Below, piece by piece: positions 33,983 to 46,617 of a DNA stretch of 64,000 nucleotides; the stretch's first letter is position 1, and every line of letters starts with the position of its first letter. This DNA comes from Siphonodentalium dalli. Taxonomy: Eukaryota; Mollusca; Scaphopoda; Gadilida; Siphonodentaliidae. The position numbers and the translations under genes were made by a program. The notes below the pieces were generated by a model. The model was not told the DNA's origin. It worked only from the letters and a program-made list of their open reading frames with translations, and searched no databases. The stretch lies in assembly GCA_032622095.1 (NCBI GenBank), contig CP136061.1, positions 6,210,734 to 6,274,733 on the forward strand. Direction: 5' to 3'.

Positions 33983-36130
33983 ATATCTGTCTGTCTGTCT
34001 GTGTTCTATAGAAATTCACAGGACCATCTAGATGATGCCAAAGGGGCCTACTAGGAGTAGCTTTTTACGAGAAAGATAATGGTCGGGGTTAGAATTTTCT
34101 AAAGTGACGCCGTTGTTGTCAGGGGCAGAAAGGGGGAGGGGCAGAAAAAAAATTGTCCCCGATGGTCACCAAACTTATATATAATGATCCCCATGACATG
34201 AGGAATTTAATGGTGTGGTTTAAATATGGCAAAAGTCGCGCCGTTTGCGTCAGGGGTGTCCGGAAGGGGGAGGGGAAGATTTTTTTTGTCGCCGATTTCC
34301 ACCAAATTTATATATAATCATCCCCATGATATGAAAAAACCAACGGTGTGGTTTAAAATGGCGTCGTTCGAGTCAGGGATGCACGGAAGGGCAGAGGGGC
34401 ACCAAAATTGAAAAACTAATTTTAGCGCCGATCCCCACCAAATTGATATATATTCTTCTTCATGATATAAGGAATCTAATTGTGCGATTTAACAACGCCA
34501 AACCCATGATATGAAAAAACCAACGGTGTTGTTTAAAAGTGGCGTCGTTCGAGTCAGGGATTCACGGAAGGGGAGAGGGGCACCAAAATTGAAAAACTAA
34601 TTTTAGCGCCGAACACCACCAAATTGATATATATATATATTCTTCTTCATTATACAAGGAATCAAATTGTATGCTTTAACAACGCCAAATTGTTGTCTTT
34701 TGGTTGAGATATTGGGAGGGGTGGGCACTAAATTTGATAATAATTGGTTTAGTCGCCGATTGCCACGACACTTATACAAAATCATCCCCATGGTACGAGG
34801 AGTCTAATGGTGTTGCTTATATATGTCAAATGTGGCCTCATTCGAGTCAGGGTTGCATTGAAAGGGACAGGGGCACCAAAATTGATGCTCAGTTTTTCTG
34901 CGCCAATTTCCACCAAATTGCATGTTCTTATCCAAGATACGACGAATCTAATCGTGTGATTTAAAGACGCCATAGTGGTGCTGTTTGTTTGAGAGATAGG
35001 GCGTGGATTGGCATCAAATTTGATAAAAAAAATTGTTTAGTCACCGATTATCACCAAACTTATAAACAATCATCTCCATGATATCAGGAGTATAATCGTG
35101 TGGTTTAAGGATGTCATAAGTTGGACCATTCGAGTCAGTGGTGTATAGAGATAAGAGGGACACAACAAATTATATCTATATGTTTAGTGCCGATTTCCAC
35201 CAGATTGATACATATTCTTCACTGTGATACGAGGAATCTTATCGTGTCGTTTAGATACACCAAATTTGTGCCCTATGGGTGAGAGATGTGGGGACCTTAA
35301 ATTTGATACGAATTTGTATACTCGCCAATTTTTGCCAATTTCATATATATGCATCTCTAATCTCTAATGAGTCTTAGTGTGTGCAACTTGAGACTGAAAT
35401 AGGGACGGGAGGGTCACAAAGACTGATACAAAATATTTTTAGTACTAATTACCATCAAATTCAGACACGTTCTTCTCAAATGATACAAGAACTCAAATCG
35501 TGCTGTCTGTCTGTCTGTGTGCGTTCTATATATAAATTCACGCGGTACAATCGAGATGGCACCAGGGCGTTCTAAGAGGGGTAACTGTTTACAAGGAAGA
35601 TAACGGTGTGGGTTAAAATTTTCTAAAATGACGCTGTTGGTGTCAGGTGAAGAAAAGGGGGAGGTCGGCAAAATAAAAAATATATCGTGAAATAGTTTTG
35701 TCGCCGATTTCCACCAAACGAATACATAATCACTTTCGCAATATGGCGTTGTTCGAGTCAGCGTTGCATCAACAATTGATTTAATAAACTATTTGATATA
35801 TTATTCTTCTCTATGATACGAGGAATATCATCGTGTGATTTAAAGATGTCAAATTGGTATTGGGTGAGAGACGTGGGTCATAACTATTCTCAGAATGTGT
35901 TTAATTGCTGATTACACCAAACATATATATAATCATCGCCAGTATATCATGCATCTATGAGTCTAATGGGAGTGGTTTAAATATGTCAAAAGAGGCAAAC
36001 GCTGGTACAAATTTATTTGGCACCAATTTCCACCGAATTCATACACGTTTTTCTCTAATGATATACCATGAATTAAATCACATTTGGTGTTGTTTGCGTC
36101 GCAGATGGCGAGCGGATATGCACTTTCATT
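33983..36130 (+). repeat. Degenerate roughly 145-bp tandem array with longer-range duplication
   Basis: About a dozen strongly diverged units run GTCGCCGATTTCCACCAAA, TATATATAATCATCCCCATG, ATGGTGTGGTTTAAA, GTCGTTCGAGTCAGGG and GGAAGGGGAGAGGGG. A distinct head (CTGTCTGTCTGTGT, AATTCAC, GGGG..AGAT AACGG, TTAAAATTTTCTAAA) appears at 33,983 and again at 35,500, about 1.5 kb apart, implying a larger duplicated block. It is non-coding. Confidence 0.8.
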
Positions 36131-36743
36131 GATAAGATTGCTAGTCGGGTAAACGTAGACGCCGTTTCTAGCTCTCCATAAATGTGTCAATTATCGCTAA
36201 AAGTAGCCTCCTGTATACCTACATATTCACCTCAGTGATATATAAGTTACTCGCGATCATGGAATACATGGACTCTGTGATAATTCCTGTGCTGAAATGT
36301 GAGTTTTTGAGACTGAAAATGATTGCTCTTCATGCCCGATGACTCTGCCAAGTAGCTTGTTTACGTCGCCATTTTTCCTATGTATTGTTCGCTCTTCATT
36401 GTGAATCGCCATCGACGACACTGCAATCGGACAATCTTGGTTTGCAGAGGTGTGAACAACAACTACCAAGCCGACGAAATTAGTACCTAGCAGCACTGAC
36501 TGGTGAACAAACAGACTGACCTCCGTGCAGCCACCAAAGGTGTGATAAACATTTTGTACCGGTAGGAGTCACCACATCCAGCAAGTTGGACAGGAAAGGT
36601 GTGATAAACAATCTTAATCAGTGACTATCTGATACACAAGATAGCAGTTGAACTAATTGGACATGAAAGCGACACCTTAATAGAACGGACCAGATTAATT
36701 CAATCTCCATTCACGACACTCAGACCCGCTATTGAAAACCAGA

Positions 36744-36812
36744 CAAGAAAACCATAGTCAGAAATGGTAACGCCACCAAGATCGTATTATTAGCCATAAA
36801 TATAAATAATAA
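36744..36812 (-). repeat. Dispersed 60-bp LINE-related segment, second copy
   Basis: Same sequence and orientation as 28,321-28,385 and reverse complement of 32,838-32,892. Confidence 0.75.
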
Positions 36813-36929
36813 TACAATTATTCTATAAACTAGCTTTCAAATTTTATGCGGGAAATTTGCGTACTTCCATATTTCAAGTTTTCCCGTTTCTCGTGGCATA
36901 CATTACTTTCATCAAACTGTCTTCTTTAT

Positions 36930-37215
36930 TACACAAGCTGATAGGCCCGACTTCACCCGGGCTGTTTCCCATCTGCTTTCCGGTGAAAGGTGCGATTTGA
37001 CCTTCAATTGACTATTTCGAAAGTCAAGGTCAGGTCAGGGTCATGATTTGTCCAGTCCAAAACACCCCCACCCGTAGAAAACTACCCATAGGTATCAAAT
37101 TTCGTCGAAATCCGTCCGTTTTACCCAACTTGACCTTTAATTAACAATTTTGAAGGTCAAGGTAAGGTCAGAGTCATGATTTGACCCGTCCAAAACACCC
37201 CCCCCCCCCGAGGAG
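36930..37215 (+). repeat. Dispersed repeat with GACCTTGA-type motifs, copy 1
   Basis: Begins CCCGACTTCACCCGGGCTGTTTCCC and contains repeated AAGGTCAAGGTCAGGTCAG and AAATCCGTCCGTTTTACCC. The start is shared with 56,341. It ends in a poly-C tract. Class unknown. Confidence 0.65.
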
Positions 37216-37809
37216 GACATGTTGGTTGCTAATTGCTAGATATACGACGCGGTATTTTGAAGGTGTTTCAAACTAGGAGATAGAAGTATTCTGCCTTTCA
37301 AATGGTGATGAATTATAGTAGTTTATTCAAATTTTATGGCATAAATTGTTATTAAAACCGTATATACTATAAAAAATTAATGACTCGAAAATTAAGTGGG
37401 CCTTTAAACAAAGTCACAATTGCATTTAGGCTCATCTCATACTCGTCCATTCAGCGATATTCTACTGCGCAGTTTGTTATAGCCTCCAGTATTTATTGAG
37501 CGTTATACCCCCAACTGTTATAATTCGCCTTTAGCAGGCGTACTCTTGCCTCAGATTATTGAGATATTAGGTCACACATAATCACATTAAATCGCATCGT
37601 AACATAGCAATTGTGTGGGCTCCTTGGCGTGAATATGTAATGAGAAATAAGGTCATACGTAATGACATTAAACTCAAGAAAACCCTCGAAAACAAAACAA
37701 AATCACATTTAATGTTTTACGTTATTTCCTTCATAAAAAGAATCTTCGTGATAATGAACCCTCTCGTTACTTTAGAATATAGAATTAACCTTAAAATAAA
37801 AAAAATCTT
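37216..37809. other. Non-coding segment, nothing recognised
   Basis: AT-rich, with no domain-bearing frame and no clear repeat. Confidence 0.4.
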
Positions 37810-38420
37810 TGGAACACAGAACCTTCGGAATAACGGACCTTCGGATTGGTGAACCTTCGGAATAGCGAACATTCAGAGAAATTTCGGAATAGTGGACCTT
37901 CGGGATAGTGAACCTTCGGAATAGAGCCATGCCCCCCAATATTCATATTATATGCCCAGAGTTCAAAGGTATGGACCCATAAAATTCTAAACTTGGCCCT
38001 TAAAATAATGAACTCCAAATTGGAGCACACACAGAACACCACTTAAGTCAACTGAACCTATGTCATGTCCCAATGCGGGAGGGTCCATATATACCACAAC
38101 ATTCATAGTATATGCCAAGAATTCAAAGGTATGGGCCCACGTAATGACATAAAATCTCAAGAAAACCAGCGAAAACAAAACAAAATCACATTTAATGTTC
38201 TAAGTTAAGTTATTTCCTCCTGTATCTGTATCGGTGCGCGCGCATGATCAGTTCGGATGTGAGCGCACACTCCATATAAAGAATCTTTGTGAAAATGAAC
38301 CCTCTCAAATTAGTCTCAATACTTTAAAATATAGAATTAACCTAAAAATAACAAAAACCTTCGGAATAGAGAACCTTCGGAATAGCGGACCTTCGGGATA
38401 GCAAACCTTCATAATAGAAG
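37810..38420 (+). repeat. Short (about 15-bp) CCTTCGGAATAG repeats in two clusters
   Basis: ACCTTCGGAATAGCGG-like units occur six to eight times at 37,815-37,925 and again at 38,360-38,410. The clusters share flanks (AATGAACCCTCTC, AATATAGAATTAACCT), so a roughly 550-base segment is duplicated. Confidence 0.8.
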
Positions 38421-38433
38421 CATGTCCCCACAA

Positions 38434-38500
38434 TTACACCGGTGACGTAAACACATGTGCCAACAATTACACCGGTGACGTAAACACATGTGCCAATCTT
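38434..38500 (+). repeat. Short tandem duplication ACACCGGTGACGTAAACACA
   Basis: CAATTACACCGGTGACGTAA and ACACATGTGCCAA are directly repeated twice. It lies 300 bases upstream of the LINE ORF1. Confidence 0.8.
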
Positions 38501-38826
38501 AGTTGTACTCTCGTAATTATCGGTACGATGAAACGGTGACGGAATCTCACGAGGTTTGCCGAATGTACAATCACCCAGTGAATTATCGATCGCCCATGCG
38601 ATACAAAAAAACCAAAAGCAATAAACACCACACTACGGTGGCGTAATAAACTATTGCATTCGGACCACATTGTAACCTAAATTATCTGGTCTCTCCAAAT
38701 AGGAACGTGTGAAAACTTTGGTCCTCGACACATGCGCCTGTTATTAGTCGACTACATTTATCGGCGCTCATTCACCACAACCACTGTTATACGTTTGCAA
38801 TCTACCACAAACAAGTATATTATATC

Positions 38827-40851
38827 ATGGATCAACCAGAGACTTCCACCGTCAATGGCAAGACCTACGCTGTTCTCAGAAGTAGCCAGAGGGTGAACTC
38901 TACAGGACAGACACCCAGCTCGCCTGCACCTTTGTCGTCAATGCCGAGTTCAAGACAAACATCACATGATCCATTCGTGGAATGTGACAATGAAGGACTA
39001 ATCCACCCCCCCCCCCCAAAGGAATCCTTCATCAGCAATCTCATTCTCAAGATTTCGGATCCAGTTAATCTGGAATCTATCCGACAGCAAGTCTTCGCGA
39101 AAGCCCGTGATACATATGCTGACCTTTGGACATACAACCCGAAACCTCGCCTCCCAGCTAAAAGCGGAGGAGTTCCACTGGAGACAAAACTAGCTAAGGA
39201 CATTTATAGCCTTACCCAGTTCATACACGGAGGACCATTCGATGACATCCGAGAGTGTATTTCGAGGACGTCTTCACCAAATGATTCCACACCTCCCGAA
39301 TGTGCTCGGTCGTCTGCGTCAGCCTGTTCGTGTAATTCTATTTGTATTCAAGAGAAACTTGCCTCCGCCTTAACTGAAATCACGTTGATGAAAGCAAACA
39401 CGCAATCAGAGTTATCCACTATATACGAGAAGCTGTCGGTATTTGACACCGGAGTCACGACTATAAAAAGCACGCAACTGGAAATTTCGGAGACAGTCTG
39501 TACTCTGAAAAAGACAGTCGACGCCCTATCAAAGAAGTCTTCGTCAAATTCATCCACAATCGACGATTTAGCGTCCAAGCATTCATCCATGGATCTAGCT
39601 TTCGAAAGAATTGAAAGTGACAAATGCATGGGCATAGCTAACCTTAAAGCCCAATTGAAGCAGATAAAGGATGAGATATCCTACTTTAGTGAGAATCGGG
39701 ACACTCTTGCAAAATCCATCGACAATAAAATGAAGTCTCTTTCAAAAATGTGTGTAAAATCAGATTCCATCAACCAACGATTGAACGCTAATTCACAGAA
39801 ATGTGCCTCGCTATCAAATCAAACAAAGAACCACATTGACAACGTAGAAAAACATATGTGTTCCGTATTCGAACTGTTTGCTGCTAACACGATGGGAAAA
39901 TTTCAGGATCTCTGCAATTATGTCAACTCGAACGTCAACGTGCCGTCGGGGGCACATATCAGCAACTCATGGTTATATGTTGATCCCGCAGGAAAGTCGA
40001 AAAATGCAAGCCAGCCGTCTAATAGCGATGACAAACATGCGTCGCTGGACGCATTCTTCCAACGCTTAGTCGCTGATACAGGCTCCAGTCCACGTGGTCC
40101 AACAGGCCAATCATCGCCTGGTACCAAACCATGTCAACCCAAAGGAGACAACGGCTCATTGGTTACTGTTGATGAGTACATTCACCAATTCAATGGGCAT
40201 TCCTTACTAACTTCAACACCAAAGCGGACTTCTCATGTTTCTGCCACCAACGAAAACTGTGTTTCGCTATCGAGTGAACAGAATGAGAAGACGTCCGATA
40301 TCCAAACCGGAAACAACGACAACAAGGAAATAGTGAACGCTCACCTACAATCACCGGCTAAGCCCGTCATCGAGATCAGCAGTACCTCGTTAAAGAAATT
40401 CGCTCCTCACGAAGATAGCATTCCGTCTACATCAGTTATAAGTGGACAAACCTCTCACAGGCAGCGACGAAATGAACCCATTACAAATAACGCCACTGCA
40501 GATGAATCATATGGTATCGAAGACCTCCCCGAACATGAACTAGAAGCTAACGATGACAATGATGGTTTCATGGGCGTCGTAAGACAGAACTACAAGCGGA
40601 CAAAGAAATTTTATCTGGGGAAAATTTCACCAAGGTCTACCGAGGAAAGCGTTCGAGCTTATCTACAAAAAAGGGACGTGACTCCGACTTTTGTCAGACT
40701 ATTTCGAAGTTCTATCAGGGGAACTCAATCCGCAAGCGTGATAGTCCACTCCACAGATGCTGACATACTCATGTCAAACGGATTCCTTCCGACGGGGGTC
40801 ACATGGCGAACGTGGAGACGGACTCCACCACAAGCTCTTAACAGATCATAG
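38827..40851 (+). CDS. LINE ORF1 protein (674 aa)
   Basis: Starts at ATG 38,827. Residues about 175-340 are rich in heptad-like hydrophobic spacing (for example EKLSVFDTGVTTIKSTQLEI and LKAQLKQIKDEISYF), so a coiled coil is likely. This is followed by a Ser/Thr-rich linker. The last 80 residues (FYLGKISPRSTEESVRAYLQ onward, about 595-665) have the strand-helix-strand pattern of an RRM-like RNA-binding fold seen in other LINE ORF1 proteins. A small Cys cluster (CSCNSIC) precedes the coiled coil. The expected role is RNA binding and ribonucleoprotein assembly (family knowledge). The frame is intact; ORF2 starts after only two bases. Confidence 0.8.
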   Translation: MDQPETSTVNGKTYAVLRSSQRVNSTGQTPSSPAPLSSMPSSRQTSHDPFVECDNEGLIHPPPPKESFISNLILKISDPVNLESIRQQVFAKARDTYADLWTYNPKPRLPAKSGGVPLETKLAKDIYSLTQFIHGGPFDDIRECISRTSSPNDSTPPECARSSASACSCNSICIQEKLASALTEITLMKANTQSELSTIYEKLSVFDTGVTTIKSTQLEISETVCTLKKTVDALSKKSSSNSSTIDDLASKHSSMDLAFERIESDKCMGIANLKAQLKQIKDEISYFSENRDTLAKSIDNKMKSLSKMCVKSDSINQRLNANSQKCASLSNQTKNHIDNVEKHMCSVFELFAANTMGKFQDLCNYVNSNVNVPSGAHISNSWLYVDPAGKSKNASQPSNSDDKHASLDAFFQRLVADTGSSPRGPTGQSSPGTKPCQPKGDNGSLVTVDEYIHQFNGHSLLTSTPKRTSHVSATNENCVSLSSEQNEKTSDIQTGNNDNKEIVNAHLQSPAKPVIEISSTSLKKFAPHEDSIPSTSVISGQTSHRQRRNEPITNNATADESYGIEDLPEHELEANDDNDGFMGVVRQNYKRTKKFYLGKISPRSTEESVRAYLQKRDVTPTFVRLFRSSIRGTQSASVIVHSTDADILMSNGFLPTGVTWRTWRRTPPQALNRS

Positions 40852-40853
40852 TC

Positions 40854-43800
40854 ATGGACCAGTTGCTTAATATTCTTACATGGAACGCCAGTGGCGTCAT
40901 CTCCAACAGCGACTATCTATGTGAAATACTAAATTCTGGACAATACGGAGTAATTGGTCTTTCTGAACATTGGCTCAGTGAAAACAATCTCCATTTCCTG
41001 AACACAATCTGCGGTGATTATGTTCCGTTTTCTAAACCCGGGAGAGAGATTCACACTCAAACGGGTGGTTGCTTCACTCGGGGTGGCGTATAGCACTGCT
41101 TGTACAAAGTAACTTGACCAAACGCTGTATCTCAATTAACATCGAGAATCAACGTTTCATTGGCATCCAGATGACATTTAACGCTGGATTCAGCCTAACC
41201 ATAATACAGGTGTATCTACCTAGTACAAGTCATAGTGACGCTTATTTCGAGGATTCACTGGCGTCGCTTGAGAATGTCGCAAACTTCTACGCAGATAACG
41301 GACACGTCATTCTCATTGGTGATTTTAATGTGCATTATGGTGACTCCCGATCCGACAATCCAGCATCTGGCCATTCCGCCCGCAGGAAGCTGTTCTCAGA
41401 TTTCCTCGAAAGACTAAAATCTATTCCCACGACGTTATCAGAGAAATGTGAAGGTGGACGATTCTCGTTCTTTCCTTGTAATTCGGTCGGCTCACCAACT
41501 TTAATTGACCACATTGTGATTCCAACTTCATTCAAGGACCTCCTCATTAGATGCCAGATATTAAGTGATTCTTATAGGAATACGTCTTGTCATGTCCCGA
41601 TAACATGTTCGCTTACAATTCCAAAACGTTCCCACAAAGAAGCGACTGAATTAGAAGAACACAGAAAGATACTTTTCAACTGGAAGCGTATCGACGTTAG
41701 CAAATATCACTCATTTATAAACTCACATTGTCACGTTGTTAACAGCTCAATGTCGTGCGTAGAAGACCTGTCTCGCCTATATCATGATATTGTAAGACTT
41801 ATGTTAGACGCAGCTGAAGTCGCAGCTGGTCGCAAGAAATTCGTTAAACATGCCAAACCATTTTGGAATGATGAGCTGAGTCTCCTTCGTAAACATTCGA
41901 AGGATTGTCGACAACAATGGATTCGAGCTGGGAAGTCACACTCTACATCATCAGCGACGTACATGAGGTACAAAAATGCGAAACGAAGCTTTCGCCGAGA
42001 GCTACGCCGCGAAACTTCTGTACACAAGAAACAGCAATCTGACAATCTTGAACATTTCGCAGTCTGTGACCAAACAGCTTTCTGGAAACTTCTTAATTCT
42101 GAAAACAGCAAAAAACCGTTCGCATCGGAAATGGAATTCGACGATAAAATAGTACGTGACCCATTTGATGTGCTCTCGGGATGGAGGGACTACTTCTCTC
42201 ATCTATACTCCAAATCTCCACACCAGGATCCGACTTTCGAAAATTATATAGAATGCCAGTTGAGTAATATTCTTAAGCCTGACCACCAAGATTACTTCTC
42301 GCCGTTCTTGAGCCAATCGATTTCCGCATCGGAAATCAGCACGGTTATTCGTCACCTCAACAGAAACAAAGCTGGGGGAATAGACAACATAGTGAATGAA
42401 CACTTGCTTCACTCTCCCGATTCCCTCCGTGATCTGTTGTGTACCTTCTACAATGGTATTCTGTGCATAGAAAGCATACCGCGAGACATGAAGACCGGAC
42501 TGATTTTACCTTTCTTCAAGGGCGACCCGAAACCTCGGCATGTGCCCGACAGTTCCCGTGCGATCACATTATTGCCGGTATTGTACAAACTGTTCGAGAC
42601 TATTCTTATTAACCGCGTTATTTCTAGTTCAGTGACGTCGGGATTCCCTAACGAACTTCAAAACGGCTTCCAAAAGAACATGAGTTGTTTGATGACGTCG
42701 TTCATAATGCAAGAATCAGTATCATATGCATCGGACATGGGGTCTCGAGCTTTTGTTTGCTACCTCGATTCTCAAAAGGCGTTTGACCGAGTCTGGCACT
42801 CGGGACTCATGATCAAACTCCATGAATTAGGCATACGAGGGAAACTGCTGCGCATTTTCCGCGACATGCATGCAGACTGTGGCAGCCGTGTTGTATGCAA
42901 CGGACATATTTCCAACCCTATTCAAATCGCACAAGGAACCCGGCAGGGTGCCGTGAGCTCCCCTTTTTTCTACCTGACGTACGTGAATGGACTGCTTCAA
43001 CAACTCGCCAACACACCAGAAGGACTCTCTATTCACAATACAACATGTGCCGCCCCAACAACAGCAGACGACATCGCTCTTATCTCACTCACTAAAGTTG
43101 GACTTGACAAAATGCTTACCATGTGTGATGAATATAGTGTGAAGTGGAGTTTTAATTTTTCCAAATCAAAGAGCAAAGTCGTTGTATTCAACGAAACCGA
43201 AAGACAGCACGACTTGTCAAGAACCTGGAAACTAGGAAGTCACACAATCGAGGAGGTTAGCGAATGTACACACCTTGGCATTACTCAGGGAAAATTCGAT
43301 ATATCCACGATACGCTCAAATCAGACTTCGCACAAACTAAGGAGCACATACTTCGGACTAGCTGGCAAACGGATTCTTCAGTCATGTTCTCCGTCGATGC
43401 TATCTAAGCTTTTGAAAAGCATTGTTATTCCTCGAGCCATGTACGGCTCTGAATTGTTTCCTATGGACAAAACATCTGCACTACTCACTATGGAGAGATC
43501 TTATCGGACATGTATCAAGCATAGTCAATCATTGCCGACTAGATCCCCAACTCATCTCGCTTTGGGACTCCTCGGATTGATGCCGATTGAAAGAGAAATT
43601 CACATCAGAAAACTCCACTTCCTTGGGAAACTAATCCACTTGCCGATCGGACATCAAATTCCACTCAGGATATTTCTATTTAAAACATACCAGTATCTTC
43701 TATTCGGTAGGATATCTTCCGGTTTTGTCGCGGACATCTTTCCAATCTTGGAAAAATACGACCTAAGACATCTCCTTGTTGATTTCCTTGACAACGGAAC

Positions 43801-44341
43801 ATTCCCTTCGGATAGTATCTGGAAAAGACACATTCGCGAGGCCGTTGAAGAAAATTATTGTGCAGAGTGGTTCAAATTTACCAGTAACTCTATAAGCCTG
43901 TCTATGTTGGTGCAGTGTCACCCATCTCCACTGAACACCTGGAACATTTGGGAATTGATGAGAAGAAACCGATCGCACACAGTGGCACTAAAACACCTGG
44001 CTATCCTCCTCAACAAAACTACGTTTGACAATAATGTTCTGTGTTGTACGTGTGGCTCGAGGTACAGCAATGAGTTAATGCACGTGCTTTGGACATGTAA
44101 CTCAGATGTGATTATCCAGATGCGGTATAATTACTGGAGCTTAATAATTAACAAATACGGTATTCCAATGTACATATTCCTGGACAATCTGTCACTTCAA
44201 CAGTTGATGGCGGTTATCCTCGGTGGTTCCGCTGCGTATACTTCAGAGGAGTTGCCACCAGGAATTGACAATGTGATAATTGATACTGCATATTTTCTGC
44301 TATTCTCCAGCAGAATCGTAAAGCCAGTGAATAACACTTGA
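40854..44341 (+). pseudogene. LINE ORF2 (endonuclease-reverse transcriptase), one frameshift
   Basis: The ATG at 40,854 lies 2 bases after the ORF1 stop. The first frame stops at 41,093 within a conserved endonuclease segment (TGGCFTRGGV), and the following frame (about 41,090-44,341) carries the rest, so one small indel near 41,088 breaks the gene. Endonuclease motifs are ILTWNASG, GLSEHW and ILIGDFNVH. The usual SDH near the end of this domain reads SCH (41,585-41,593). Reverse transcriptase motifs are CYLDSQKAFDRVWH, AQGTRQGAVSSPFFY and TTADDIALIS (the residue before ADD is T, usually an aromatic or F). A C-terminal CCTCG.......H....C motif follows. Otherwise it is full length and recently active in appearance. 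Confidence 0.85.
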
Positions 44342-44484
44342 TTAACTAATCGCATGAGCATCGACTCAATGCATAATATATGTATAACTCATGTAAATAT
44401 CAATTGCACCTTATATCTTAACCACAATGTCATGAAATACACTCTCTCCCAGGAGGAGGTAATAAAGATATAATAATAATAATG

Positions 44485-45424
44485 GTGACCCACTTAAGTC
44501 ACTTGAACAATTATAACTTCTTAACTGTCATATTTATATGGGAATAGCAATCAGGGCATTCACAAAATGAGCTAGCAAAAAGAGATTCATAGAAGAAGCA
44601 TTAAACGTATATTTATCATTCTATTGAAGAGATACATATATTTGTGCAAACTGAGAGACCCCGAACCGTCAGAGGATTGCATATATTTTATAATAAAATT
44701 AAGTCTGTTCCATTCAACACAGTTTCCACAAAAAAGTTACAATTTGTCAAGAGATATGGAAAGCCTGTTCAAAAATAGTGGTCACAGTGCGCAGTCAAAT
44801 ATAGTTTCTTCTGATATACAAGAAAATGCAGTTAGTAGCATGACTTTTCAGGATCCTCCCAATACTGCACATCTGACAAGGGTTTTATCACAGATTCCTC
44901 GACTGACATAAACAACTCAAAATCTCGATCTGTGCCTGGCACATGTAGCTAATATTTATGCGCATCAATATTTCGTTTAAACAAAGAATATTTAGCCATA
45001 TATAGCACCATGAACAGAGGAGCACCTGGACATTTTTTGAAACATCTGTGTCTTCATGTATATAGCCAGGTGTCCTCGAGAACTTAGTCCAACCCACTAA
45101 ATTGATTGATACATCTTAATATTTAAAACCCAATTATCATCTTTTATCGAACTAATGTGTTTGTGAGGTTCATGTATCATATTATAACGTATAATGTATA
45201 CGCAGTTGTATAAAAATACATACTTCATTATTGTTGGAACAGATTAATCGCGACAAACAGAATGACAATTGACAAGGTGAGCCACTACTTATATCCCATG
45301 ACGGAAATCATCATGTTTTATGATGCTATTTGAATATACCATTTATGAGAAAACGTGTAACACTTTTAAGCAAAAGCATTCTCTATCCCCAACAAATATC
45401 CACAGCATACAGAGGGTTTCTCAT
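44485..45424. other. Intergenic sequence; one unassigned 95-codon frame
   Basis: A plus-strand frame at 44,624-44,911 is open but contains no domain I recognise and lacks a promoter or splice context. The rest is AT-rich. Confidence 0.4.
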
Positions 45425-45575
45425 CGCATTAACCTGAGCAACGCCGGGTAACCCTGCTAGTGTAATATATTTGTATAAGGGTCCTGCCCTCATAAGCCCA
45501 GCTTTTGTGGGGTGCTGTTGTATATAACATGTTATTATTCGATAATATCAAATAAAAACTTATTGAATTGAATTG
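45425..45575 (+). repeat. 3' end of a LINE
   Basis: GAGCAACGCCGGGTAACCCT, GCCCTCATAAGCCCAGC and a terminal AATAAAAACTTATTGAATTGAATTG repeat tail are typical of a 5'-truncated CR1-like LINE. No coding part remains. Confidence 0.55.
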
Positions 45576-45899
45576 TGTATTTGGTGATGCTAAAATGCTG
45601 TACGGGGTAGCAACACTAATTTCACCCACTGGGGGACACCATTCTGCAAATATCATACACACTAAATTCAGGCTTGGGAACAGCAGTTTGTTTTAATTTG
45701 CTGGCAGTGTTGTTAACACAAGACTGCCAGATGACATATATTATTCTAATCTAAATTAATGACCTGTGTCTCTGCAGATACATTGTATAGGTATTAAAGT
45801 TGGATGATGATATGGGTTGGAAGGGATGTTGGTTGGGGCAGGAATTTTATAACATGTTTTAAAAATGTGTAAAATTAAAAAAAATGTGTAAATGGTTTT

Positions 45900-46325
45900 A
45901 TTTATTTTTTAAAAAGGTCGCTCTGATAATTCCCAAAATCCGGAAATTGTTTTTGTATTTTTTTTTTTTGAGTTATGTCATTGGCTCCGCCCACATTCGA
46001 CCCATTTAAACAAATCTGAACCACAGTCCCCCAAGAACCCTTTGTACCAAATATGAACCCATTCGGCCTAATGAAATTTGAGAAGTCGTTGTAAGAATTA
46101 CTATGGTGGGAAAGAGTTATGGTCCAAGCTTCACAACTATTCGACCGGGTGACCTCATTTGAAAAAATCTGAATGTGATTCACCTATGGAACATCCACAC
46201 CAAATATGAACACGTTCGGTCTTCCGGTTCTGGAGGAGAAGATGATTCTTGACAGACAGATGGACGGACGAGGAGTGATGACTATAGCTCCACCGGAGAC
46301 TTCGTCTCAGGTGAGCTAAAAACAT
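45900..46325 (+). repeat. Mollusc-type dispersed repeat ending GGTGAGCTAAAAA
   Basis: Contains CCAAATATGAACCCATTCGG, GACAGACAGATGGACGGACG and a palindrome-like end (ATAGCTCCACCGGAG..GGTGAGCTAAAAA). I associate such 3' ends with abundant SINE or LINE tails in molluscs (recollection, not searched). A related tail ends the 51-52.6 kb array (GTTGAGCTAAAAATG). Confidence 0.55.
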
Positions 46326-46617
46326 GACCATATTTGTTCAATGCGACAGAGCTTGAGAACCAAAACACTTTTTGTTTTGCATAAGTTGATTATTTTTATT
46401 GATTTCATTGCATCACATCATAAGCAGTTCTTCACTTAGAGGAATGGCGGAGTGATTTCTCTCTTGAGAATTATAAGGGAGAAGTGAAGAAAAGATATAG
46501 ATGGTGGTATATATAAATACTATAACTCATGGATATATTGTTATGAAAATATAATCGCTGTTGAGAGAAGGTCACTCAGTCCATCAATGGATAAAACAGC
46601 ACAGGTCAACTGGTTAA

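Larger units (their letters stand above)
38690..44484 (+). mobile_element. Nearly complete non-LTR retrotransposon (LINE)
   Basis: Two long consecutive open frames (ORF1 38,827-40,851; ORF2 40,854-44,341) are followed by a short 3' region ending in AATAAAGATA and (ATA)n repeats at about 44,460-44,484. There is no poly-A tail. ORF2 has an apurinic-type endonuclease followed by a reverse transcriptase and a C-terminal zinc-knuckle-like motif, without an RNase H that I can recognise. The group is the CR1/Jockey/I assemblage; the clade is unresolved. The 5' boundary is approximate and no target-site duplication was assigned. Confidence 0.85.
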
